NCBI RefSeq assembly: GCF_008084905.1 | Contig: NZ_VSFC01000062.1 | Coordinates: 113,409-177,408, forward strand | DNA: 64,000 bases | Origin: Xanthomarina maritima | Lineage (GTDB): Bacteria > Bacteroidota > Bacteroidia > Flavobacteriales > Flavobacteriaceae | Reading direction: 5' to 3' | Shown: one piece after another, positions 50,098 through 59,200 of the stretch | How the letters are laid out: each line of letters opens with the position of its first letter | Position numbering within the stretch: position 1 is the first letter of the stretch | Position numbers and translations under genes: made by a program | The notes under the pieces: model-generated | What the model saw: only the letters and a program-made list of their open reading frames with translations | What the model was told of the DNA's origin: nothing | Database searches by the model: none

Positions 50098-52440
50098 ATG
50101 GCTAAAACAAAAAAGAAACAAACTAAAAAGAATCAAGATTTTTCAAGCTACGTTCGCTGGTTTTGGAAATTATTTATAGCTGGTATTTTACTTGTAGTTA
50201 TGATGTTTTTATTAGCTGCTTGGGGTGTTTTTGGCGAACTTCCAGATTATACCATTTTAGAAAATCCGAAAACAAATCTAGCTACAGAAATTATTTCGTC
50301 AGATGGAAAGACTTTAGGAAAATTTTACTTTAATGATAATAGAACTCCTGTAGGTTATGACGACTTACCACAGCATTTAGTAGATGCTTTAATAGCTACA
50401 GAAGATGCACGTTATTACGAACATTCTGGTATTGACGCACGTGGTACTTTAAGAGCTATTATAAAATTAGGAAGTGGTGGTGGAGCTAGTACCATATCGC
50501 AACAATTGGCTAAACAATTATTTCATGGTGAAGGCTCTAAAAATCTTATTGAAAGGGTTACTCAAAAACTTAAAGAATGGGTTATTGCTATAAAATTAGA
50601 ACGTCAATACACTAAAGAAGAAATTATTGCCATGTATTTTAACATTTACGATTTTGGTAATAATGGAGATGGAATTCGTTCAGCAGCAAGTATTTATTTC
50701 GATAAAGAGCCTAAAGAGTTGGATATTAAAGAATCTGCCATGTTGGTAGGGATGTTTAAAAACTCTTCATTATATAATCCTCGAGACCATAGAAATCCTA
50801 TTGGGACTAGAAACAGAAGGAATGTGGTTTTAAGCCAAATGGAAAAGTATAATTATATTTCTGAAGAAATCATGGATTCTCTTCAAAAAACAGAATTAGA
50901 TCTGCGTTATTCTCCTCAATCTCATCGCGATGGCATAGCAACCTATTTTAGAGCTTATTTAGATGGGTTTATGAAAGATTGGATTAAAAACAATCCAAAA
51001 CCAGATGGCGAAAAATACAATCTGTATGGAGATGGCTTAAAAGTTTATACAACTATAGACTCTAGAATGCAAAAATATGCCGAAGACGCTGTACAACAAC
51101 ATATGCCAAGACTTCAGGCAGAATTCAATCATCAAAATACACCTGACAGGAATCCAACTGCACCATTTTTAGAATTAGATTTAAATGAAATTGATGCATT
51201 GATGAATCGTTCTATGAAACAAAGCGAACGCTGGAGACATATGAAATATGATTTAAAGAAAGATGATGAAGAAATTATTGCTTCTTTTGATAAGCCTACT
51301 CAAATGACTGTCTTTTCATGGAATGGTGAGATTGATACCATAATGAAACCTATAGATTCTATGCGTTACTACAAATCGTTTTTACATCCAGGAATGATGT
51401 CTATGGATCCTCAAACAGGACATGTTAAAGCATGGGTTGGTGGAATGAATTACAAACATTTTCAATACGATCATGTTAAACAAGGAAGAAGACAAGTAGG
51501 TTCTACATTCAAACCTTTTGTTTATGCTACAGCAATAGATCAATTACATTTATCTCCATGTGATGAATTACCTGACACTCAAATAACTATTGAAGCTGGA
51601 AAATTTGGAAATCCAGAACCATGGACTCCAAAAAATTCTGATGGACAATATGGTGGAAGTAGAACATTAAAAAGTGCTTTAGCAAATTCTATTAATACCA
51701 TTACAGCCAGATTAATGGATAAAGTTGGGCCACAACCAGTTGTGGATTTAGTAAAAAAATTAGGTGTTGAAGCAGATATACCAGTAGTGCCATCAATTGC
51801 TTTAGGAACTGCAGATTTAAGTGTATACGAAATGGTTGCTGCATATGCTACCTTTGCTAATAAAGGTGTTTATACCAAACCAGTTATGGTAACACATATA
51901 GAAGATAAAAATGGCACTATTTTATACCAGTTTACTCCAGAATCTAGAGATGTGTTAAGTGAGGAAGCTGCATATGTAACGGTTAAGTTAATGGAAGGTG
52001 TAACAGAAGGAGGTTCTGGAACCAGATTAAGAACTAAAGGAGCAGATGCTTATCGAGCAGATTACAGAGAAGTTGTAACTGGATATCCTTACGAATTTAA
52101 AAATCCAATTGCTGGAAAAACTGGAACCACACAAAATCAAAGTGATGGTTGGTTTATGGGCATGGTCCCAAATTTAGTTACAGGTGTTTGGGTTGGAGCA
52201 GAAGATAGAGCAGCACATTTTAGAACTATTACATATGGTCAAGGAGCAGCTATGGCCTTACCAATTTGGGGAGTTTACATGAAAAGTTGTTATGAAGATA
52301 AAGATTTAGAAATTTCTACTGCAGATTTTGAAAGACCTTTAGAGCTTTCAATTGAGGTCGATTGTGCTAATTATGATCCTGATGCTGAATCAGATTCTAA
52401 CAATCCTAATGCTGAGGTTCCAGATGAATTAGAATTTTAA
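50098..52440 (+). CDS. Class A penicillin-binding protein 1A
   Basis: 780 residues: a basic N-terminus, one membrane helix (about 28-48), a glycosyltransferase domain with the catalytic Glu in ATEDARYYEHSGIDARGTLRA and SQQLAKQLFH, and a transpeptidase domain with SxxK (GSTFKPF), SxN (ANSINTIT) and KTG (AGKTGTTQNQ). It polymerises and crosslinks peptidoglycan. The C-terminal tail is acidic (DPDAESDSNNPNAE). It follows gldH directly and ends before a good terminator. Confidence 0.95.
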   Translation: MAKTKKKQTKKNQDFSSYVRWFWKLFIAGILLVVMMFLLAAWGVFGELPDYTILENPKTNLATEIISSDGKTLGKFYFNDNRTPVGYDDLPQHLVDALIATEDARYYEHSGIDARGTLRAIIKLGSGGGASTISQQLAKQLFHGEGSKNLIERVTQKLKEWVIAIKLERQYTKEEIIAMYFNIYDFGNNGDGIRSAASIYFDKEPKELDIKESAMLVGMFKNSSLYNPRDHRNPIGTRNRRNVVLSQMEKYNYISEEIMDSLQKTELDLRYSPQSHRDGIATYFRAYLDGFMKDWIKNNPKPDGEKYNLYGDGLKVYTTIDSRMQKYAEDAVQQHMPRLQAEFNHQNTPDRNPTAPFLELDLNEIDALMNRSMKQSERWRHMKYDLKKDDEEIIASFDKPTQMTVFSWNGEIDTIMKPIDSMRYYKSFLHPGMMSMDPQTGHVKAWVGGMNYKHFQYDHVKQGRRQVGSTFKPFVYATAIDQLHLSPCDELPDTQITIEAGKFGNPEPWTPKNSDGQYGGSRTLKSALANSINTITARLMDKVGPQPVVDLVKKLGVEADIPVVPSIALGTADLSVYEMVAAYATFANKGVYTKPVMVTHIEDKNGTILYQFTPESRDVLSEEAAYVTVKLMEGVTEGGSGTRLRTKGADAYRADYREVVTGYPYEFKNPIAGKTGTTQNQSDGWFMGMVPNLVTGVWVGAEDRAAHFRTITYGQGAAMALPIWGVYMKSCYEDKDLEISTADFERPLELSIEVDCANYDPDAESDSNNPNAEVPDELEF

Positions 52441-52470
52441 AACCATCATAAAATTGAAACATATTAATTT

Positions 52471-52499
52471 AGCCATTCTTTTTTTAGAATGGCTTTTTT
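52471..52499 (+). terminator. Intrinsic terminator after the PBP gene
   Basis: AGCCATTCT (52471-52479) pairs with AGAATGGCT (52486-52494), followed by a T-run. Confidence 0.85.
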
Positions 52500-52535
52500 A
52501 TTTCGTATTTTCCCACTACAAAAACTTACAGTAAT

Positions 52536-53234
52536 ATGATTAATAAAAAAGTGGCCAATGTTCATGAAGCCCTTGAAGGTGTTTCAGATAATATGACTTT
52601 TATGCTTGGTGGATTTGGGCTTTGTGGTATTCCAGAAAATAGTATTAACGAGCTTGTAAAACTAAACTTAAAAGGCTTGACATGTATTTCAAACAATGCA
52701 GGTGTAGACGATTTTGGCTTGGGTTTACTTCTACATAAAAAACAAATAAAGAAAATGATCTCCTCTTATGTAGGTGAAAACGATGAGTTTGAAAGACAAA
52801 TGTTGTCAGGTGAATTGGATGTGGAATTAATCCCACAAGGAACTTTAGCTGAACGTTGTCGTGCAGCTCAATCTGGGTTTCCTGCTATTTATACACCAGC
52901 TGGTTATGGAACCGAAGTAGCCGAAGGTAAAGAAACCAGAGAGTTCGACGGAAAAATGTATGTCTTGGAACATGCCTTTAAAGCTGATTTTGCTTTTGTG
53001 AAAGCTTGGAAAGGCGATGCAGCTGGTAATTTAATTTTTAAAGGAACAGCTAGAAATTTTAATCCAGCCATGTGTGGTGCAGCTAAAATTACGGTTGCTG
53101 AGGTTGAAGAATTAGTTCCTGTTGGAAGTTTGGATCCTAATCAAATTCATATTCCAGGTATTTTTGTGCAACGTATATTTCTAGGAGAAACATACGAGAA
53201 GAGAATTGAACAACGTACGGTTAGAACAAGATAA
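52536..53234 (+). CDS. scoA: 3-oxoacid CoA-transferase subunit A
   Basis: 232 residues of the CoA-transferase family I alpha subunit: [32 protein letters not shown] and the [32 protein letters not shown] segment. Together with subunit B, four bases downstream, it forms succinyl-CoA:3-ketoacid CoA-transferase, which activates acetoacetate for ketone-body or branched-chain amino-acid use. Confidence 0.94.
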   Translation: MINKKVANVHEALEGVSDNMTFMLGGFGLCGIPENSINELVKLNLKGLTCISNNAGVDDFGLGLLLHKKQIKKMISSYVGENDEFERQMLSGELDVELIPQGTLAERCRAAQSGFPAIYTPAGYGTEVAEGKETREFDGKMYVLEHAFKADFAFVKAWKGDAAGNLIFKGTARNFNPAMCGAAKITVAEVEELVPVGSLDPNQIHIPGIFVQRIFLGETYEKRIEQRTVRTR

Positions 53235-53237
53235 ATT

Positions 53238-53894
53238 ATGGCTTTAGATAAAACAGGAATAGCAAAACGTATTGCAAAAGAAGTAAAAGATGGATATTAT
53301 GTCAATTTAGGAATTGGCATTCCAACTTTAGTTGCAAATTATGTAAGAGACGATATAGAAGTAGAGTTTCAAAGTGAAAATGGCGTTTTAGGAATGGGAC
53401 CTTTTCCTTTTGAAGGTGAAGAAGATGCAGATATTATAAATGCAGGAAAGCAAACTATAACTACGTTGCCAGGAGCCAGTTTTTTCGATTCAGCCATGAG
53501 TTTTTCAATGATTCGTGGAAAGCATGTTGATTTAACTATTTTAGGAGCAATGGAAGTTTCGGAAAATGGAGATATTGCCAATTGGAAAATTCCAGGAAAA
53601 ATGGTTAAAGGAATGGGAGGAGCTATGGACTTGGTTGCAAGTGCAGAGAATATTATTGTTGCCATGATGCATACTAATAAAGCTGGTGAATCTAAATTGC
53701 TTAAAAAATGTAGTTTGCCTTTAACAGGAGTAGGTTGTGTGAAAAAAATTGTTACCAACCTTGCTGTTCTTGAAGTAACAGATAAAGGATTTAAATTGCT
53801 GGAACGTGCTCCAGGAATATCTGTGGAAGACATAAAAAAAGCCACAGAAGGCACTTTAATTGTTGAAGGTGATATTCCTGAAATGAGCTTATAA
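53238..53894 (+). CDS. scoB: 3-oxoacid CoA-transferase subunit B
   Basis: 218 residues. It has the catalytic glutamate in SENGVLGMGPFPF, the N-terminal NLGIGIPTLVANY and the GGAMDLVASAENIIVAMMH segment of the beta subunit. It completes the CoA-transferase encoded with subunit A. The pair stands alone between a terminator and a long AT-rich gap. Confidence 0.95.
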   Translation: MALDKTGIAKRIAKEVKDGYYVNLGIGIPTLVANYVRDDIEVEFQSENGVLGMGPFPFEGEEDADIINAGKQTITTLPGASFFDSAMSFSMIRGKHVDLTILGAMEVSENGDIANWKIPGKMVKGMGGAMDLVASAENIIVAMMHTNKAGESKLLKKCSLPLTGVGCVKKIVTNLAVLEVTDKGFKLLERAPGISVEDIKKATEGTLIVEGDIPEMSL

Positions 53895-54349
53895 TTATTT
53901 TAACATAATTAATGAGTCAATAGTTTATATTAGAAGTTTAAAATTTTAGGCCCTTTCAAAGTTTTGAGAGTGGCTTTTTATTTTTATGAATAAAATAATC
54001 AAAACAGAAATTGTAGGAAAAAACACAATATTACATCTTAAATGTTAAAGTTTAATGTATTACATCGATTAATTGTGTATTTTAACTGAACAACTCAAAA
54101 AAAGTTTCATATTAGCAGAACCAAATCAAGTAACCTATTCTTTGAAATGTTGAATTTATAATTTGCCCCAAATCTATTATAAGTTTAATCTTAAAAGAAA
54201 CCCAAATCTACCATAAAACCCTACTTATGAATTTTGCCTCAAATCTACCTGAACAACCTACAAGTTATGAGAGCAAACTTTATAAAAGTTTGCAAAGTAC
54301 AGGACGCTTTATTAAAAGTTTGTTATATTTAACTAAAAAGATATTCATG
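53895..54349. other. 455-base gap without a convincing gene
   Basis: AT-rich sequence between scoB and the convergent ABC ATPase gene. It holds a terminator (53948-53980), three copies of CAAATCTA at 54169, 54203 and 54240, a weak 42-codon frame (54227-54355, MNFASNLPEQPTSYESKLYK...) that runs into the ABC gene end, and a small hairpin GCAAACTT/AAGTTTGC (54273-54293). Nothing here is firmly functional. Confidence 0.5.
53948..53980 (+). terminator. Likely terminator after scoB
   Basis: GCC plus CTTTCAA (53950-53959) pairs with TTGAGAG and GGC (53964-53974, one bulged T), then CTTTTTATTTTT. An imperfect but plausible intrinsic terminator. Confidence 0.6.
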
Positions 54350-56038
54350 CTATAATCCCTTTGGGATGGCATGAATTAATTTTTTGGTGTAGTCTTTTTT
54401 TGGATCGTTATAGATAATATCTGCATCGTCCATTTCTTCAATTTCACCTTGATTCATAACAATTAACTGGTCAGACATATATTTTACAACTGCTAAATCG
54501 TGTGAAATAAAAATGTATGTAAAACCAAAGTTTTCCTTCAATTCATTTAGTAAATTTAATACTTGAGCTTGTACCGAAATATCCAAAGCTGATACCGACT
54601 CATCACAAATAATTAATTTTGGTTCTAATGAAATGGCTCTAGCTATACCAATACGTTGTCTTTGCCCTCCTGAAAACTCATGAGGATATCTATTAAAAAA
54701 AGTTTCGTCTAAGCCTACATTTTGAAGTAACTCTAAAACAAATTCTTTTCTTTCTTTATCTGAATTTCCAATGCCATGAACTTTCATAGGTTCCATAATA
54801 ACATTCCCTACAGGAATTCTTGGATTTAAGGATGCATAAGGGTCTTGAAAAATAATTTGAATGTCTTTTCTTAGTTTTCTGACTTCTTTTTTAGATAACT
54901 TGGTAGTATCTGTACCTTGATATACAATAGAACCTGAAGTCGCTTTATCCAATTGTAAAATAGCATTTGCTAAAGTAGATTTTCCACAGCCTGACTCTCC
55001 AACCAAACCAAGTGTTTCTCCTTCAAATAATTTGAAATTAACATGATTAACAGCTTTAAAAGTTTCAGGTTTTGAAAACCATCCAGATTTTGAGATATAG
55101 GTTTTGTCTAAATTAATAACTTCTAATAGAGGTGGTTTAGAATATATTTTATCATGAAATTTACTTCTATCACTATTAGAAATTATAGTTTTATCAATTG
55201 TATCACTCATAAAATCTTTGATAGTTGGCAATCTTTTTAATCTTACTTCTAACGAAGGTTTGGAATTTATTAAAGCCTTTGTATATATATGTTCTGGATT
55301 TTTAAAAATTTGTTTTACCAAACCTTGTTCCACAATTTGTCCTTGATACATCACTAAAATTCTATCTGAAATCTCTGAAACCAATGACAAATCATGGGAA
55401 ATAAAAATAATACTCATATCTTCTTCAGCTTGAAGCTGTTTTAAAAGCAAAATAATCTCTTTTTGAACCGTTACGTCTAAAGCTGTAGTAGGTTCATCAG
55501 CAATTAAGATTTTTGGCTTACATGCAATTGCCATTGCTATCATAACCCGTTGCTTTTGTCCACCTGAAATTTCATGAGGATATGCACTATAAACACGATT
55601 AGGATTTGGAAGTTTTACCTTTTCAAAAAGCAGAAGTGTTTCTGTTTTAGCTTCTTTTTTAGACAAGATTGTGTGTTGCAATAAAATCTCTTGAACTTGT
55701 TTGCCACATGTCATTGAAGGGTTTAAAGAACTCATAGGTTCTTGGAAAATCATAGCTATGTCATTACCTCTAATCTTCTGAAACTCTTTAGGACTTATCT
55801 TAGTTAAATCAGTGTCATTAAATAAAATACAACCATTGGTTATTTTAGATATATTTCTAGGAAGTAAACCAAGAATAGCTAATGAAGAAACAGATTTTCC
55901 AGAACCAGATTCTCCAACAATTCCTAAAATTTCATTTGTGTTTAATTCAAACGAGATATTATGTATTACCTCTTTCTCAATGTGATTAGAAATAAAAGAA
56001 ATAGATAAGTCAACTACTGTTAATAATAATGTCTTCAT
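54350..56038 (-). CDS. Fused two-domain oligopeptide-type ABC ATPase (DppD-DppF like)
   Basis: 562 residues with two complete nucleotide-binding domains: N-half Walker A GESGSGKSVSS, signature EISGGQKQRVMIAMA, Walker B ILIADEPTTALD; C-half GESGCGKSTLANA, HEFSGGQRQRIGIARA, LIICDESVSALD. Each half ends in an oligopeptide-type tail (YTKALINSKP, YTKKLIHAIPKGL). This is the DppD/DppF fusion used in Bacteroidota for peptide or nickel uptake systems. No permease or binding protein is adjacent. A TATCTTTA box lies three to ten bases before the ATG. Confidence 0.93.
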   Translation of the reverse strand: MKTLLLTVVDLSISFISNHIEKEVIHNISFELNTNEILGIVGESGSGKSVSSLAILGLLPRNISKITNGCILFNDTDLTKISPKEFQKIRGNDIAMIFQEPMSSLNPSMTCGKQVQEILLQHTILSKKEAKTETLLLFEKVKLPNPNRVYSAYPHEISGGQKQRVMIAMAIACKPKILIADEPTTALDVTVQKEIILLLKQLQAEEDMSIIFISHDLSLVSEISDRILVMYQGQIVEQGLVKQIFKNPEHIYTKALINSKPSLEVRLKRLPTIKDFMSDTIDKTIISNSDRSKFHDKIYSKPPLLEVINLDKTYISKSGWFSKPETFKAVNHVNFKLFEGETLGLVGESGCGKSTLANAILQLDKATSGSIVYQGTDTTKLSKKEVRKLRKDIQIIFQDPYASLNPRIPVGNVIMEPMKVHGIGNSDKERKEFVLELLQNVGLDETFFNRYPHEFSGGQRQRIGIARAISLEPKLIICDESVSALDISVQAQVLNLLNELKENFGFTYIFISHDLAVVKYMSDQLIVMNQGEIEEMDDADIIYNDPKKDYTKKLIHAIPKGL

Positions 56039-56074
56039 ATTAAAGATAAAAGTAGTTAATATATTCTAAAAAGT

Positions 56075-56111
56075 TACGGTTTTACCGTAGTCGGTTTACG
56101 GTTTTACCATA
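56075..56111. promoter_or_regulatory. Tandem palindromes TACGGTTTTACCGTA and TACGGTTTTACCATA (sites 3 and 4)
   Basis: Site 3 (56075-56089) is identical to site 1; site 4 (56097-56111) differs by one base and is spaced 22 bases centre to centre, about two helical turns. They lie 119 bases upstream of the reprolysin gene, with the 11-mer ATCGAAAAACA following at 56137-56147, as it also does after site 1. Confidence 0.6.
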
Positions 56112-56229
56112 AATATTTAATGTTTTTTTGTTTTTAATCGAAAAACAATTTTTTAAATATTCACATTAACAAAATTTTAATACTTTCAAGGAATTATTAT
56201 CAATTAATCATATAAATTTTTAGCAAAAC

Positions 56230-59200
56230 ATGAAAAAAACACTACTACTCTTTTTCTTATTGAGTACTGGATTTGTATTCTCTCAAAACAAATCCTTTTG
56301 GCAAAAACAAACTGTTAAAAGCAATGCTACTATAAAAGCAAGCAAACAAAAGTTGCCTCAAAAACAAGTTTACAGTTTAAACATTGAAGCTTTAAAACAA
56401 GCTTTAGTTACAGCTCCTAAAAGAGAATCCTCTTTAGGAAGATCTCAAGTCATTATTTCTTTTCCAAACTCAGAAGGTGAGTTTGAACGATTTAGTATTA
56501 AGGAAGCATCAGTTATGCATCCAGATTTGGAAACTAGATATCCTGGAATAAAATCTTATGCTGGACAAGGCGTGGATGATCCTTCGGCTAGAATACGTTT
56601 TAGTATTTCACCTTTAGGTCTAGAAACTATGAGGTTGTCTGCAAATAAACCTGCAACTTTTATCGAACCTTTAACTGATGATCTTCAACAGTATACTGTT
56701 TATAAAAGAGCTGATGTTACGGAAGTGTATAACGATTTTGAATGTACTGTTACAGAAAATCTTAACAGTAGACTAAATGCTGAAGGAAATGCAGCATTTA
56801 AAAATGCTGATGACGCTACTTTACGCACATATAGATTAGCTATGTCTGCAACAGGAGAATTCACATCTTATCATGGTGGCACTAAAGCTTTAGCTTTAGC
56901 AGCTATAAATAACACCATGACAAGAGTAAATGGTGTTTTTGAAAATGACTTTAATGTAACAATGGTATTAATTGCAAATACAGATGCTGTAATCTATACC
57001 AATTCAAATAACGATCCTTATGGTAATTCTACTTCAGGATATAATAGTCAATTACAATCCACATTAACAAGTGTTATTGGAGAATCTAATTATGATATTG
57101 GGCATTTGGTAGCAAATTTACAGAATAATGGAAATGCTGGATGTATTGGTTGTGTATGTGTTAATGGACAAAAAGGAAGTGGATGGACGTCTTATACAAC
57201 GCCATCAGGAGTTAATTTCGATATTGATTATGTGGCTCATGAAATGGGACACCAGTTTGGAGGAAACCATACGTTTACCTTTAGTAATGAAGGAGGTACT
57301 GGAGCCCAAATGGAACCAGGTAGTGGTTCTACAATAATGGGTTACGCAGGAATCACAGGCTCTACAGATTTACAACCACATAGCGACCCTTATTTTCATG
57401 CAAGAACTATAGAACAAATTACGAATTATGTAAAAAGTACTAGCTGTCAAACAAATACCAATACAGGTAATGCAGTGCCTTCTGTTAGTGCAGGATCAAA
57501 TTATACCATTCCTAAAGGGACTGCTTTTGTTTTAGAAGGTTCGGCAACAGATGCTAATTCTGGAGATGTATTAACTTATTGCTGGGAACAATATAATACT
57601 GGTAGTTCATCTACCACAAATCCAAGTGTTAATGCTACTAGTGGACCAGCATTTAGATCGTATATACCAACAACTGATAATAAACGTTATTTTCCTAGGT
57701 TATCAACAATAAAATCTGGATCTACTTCATGGCAGTGGGAAGCCGTTCCTAATGTTGGTAGAACATTAAACTTTAGGTTAACTGTTAGAGATAACAGAGC
57801 TGGTGGAGCAAACAATAATAGTGATGATATGGTTGTGACTGTAAATGGAACTGCAGGACCTTTTGTTGTAAATTCTCCAAACACAAATGTTACTTGGAAT
57901 GCAGGAACAACACAAAATGTTACTTGGAATGTTGCAGGTACAACTGGAAATGGAGTTAATGCTGCAAACGTAGATATTTTCTTATCAACAGATGGTGGCG
58001 ACACTTATCCTATAACATTAGCAACAGGAGTGCCTAACGATGGCTCTCAAAATATAGTTGTACCTAATAACCAAGGGACTCAAAATAGAATTATGGTTAA
58101 AGGATCGAATAATATCTTTTTTGATATATCTAATTCAAATTTCACTATTGCAGGTCAAGTAGTTTGTAATGCAACTGTACCAACTGGATTAGCAGCTTCA
58201 AATGTGGGATCAAGCTCTGCTACCTTAAGTTGGAATGCTGTACCTGGAGCAACTTACGATCTACGTTATAGAGTTGTAGGCACATCAGTTTGGACAACCA
58301 ATGCAGTTACTGGTATTTCATCAGGATTATCAGGATTAAATACATTAACTCAATATGAAGCACAAGTAAGAAGTAAATGCAATGGAGGAAGTAATTCGGC
58401 TTATAGTAGTTCGGTTAACTTTACAACTACAGACGTACAATTGAATTATTGTACATCAGCTAGTACAAATATAAATGATGAATATATTGGAAGAGTTCAG
58501 TTAAACACAATAAATAATGCTTCTGGAGCTCAGTTTTATTCAGATTTTACTGGAATTTCAACTACTTTAACAAAAGACACTCAGTACACTATTACAATCA
58601 CACCTACTTGGACAGGTACAGTCTATAATGAAGGATATTCTGTTTGGATTGACTATAACAGAGATGGAGATTTTACAGATTCTGGAGAACAGGTTTGGAC
58701 AAAATCTGCATCAAAAACAACTCCAGTAAGTGGAAGTTTTACAATTCCATCAGGTGCTGTAGAAAACTCAACAAGAATGAGAGTTTCAATGAAGTATAAT
58801 GGAATTCCTTCTTCTTGTGAAACATTTCAATATGGTGAAGTTGAAGATTACACAGTAATAATTGAGGGAAGTGGTCCAGATACAACTCCACCAGTAATTA
58901 CATTAAATGGTGCATCTACAATAAATCTAAATGTTGGTGAAAGCTATACAGAACTTGGAGCAACAGCAACAGATAATATTGATGGAAATTTAACATCAAG
59001 TATCGAAATTGGTGGTGATACTGTAAATACAAATATAGGAGGAACTTATGTAGTAACATATAATGTAAGTGATGCAGCCGGAAATGATGCTACTGAAGTT
59101 ATTAGAACAGTCAACATTATTCCAGATACAACAGCACCAGTTATTACATTAAATGGTGTATCTACAATTAATCTATTTGTAGGAGATACCTATACTGAAT

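Noticed and set aside
53369..53854. 161-codon frame on the minus strand inside scoB
   Set aside because: Fully antisense to a gene with catalytic motifs; composition is that of a reversed coding strand.
57687..58004. 105-codon minus-strand frame in the reprolysin gene
   Set aside because: Shadow of Thr/Asn/Gly-rich coding sequence on the plus strand.
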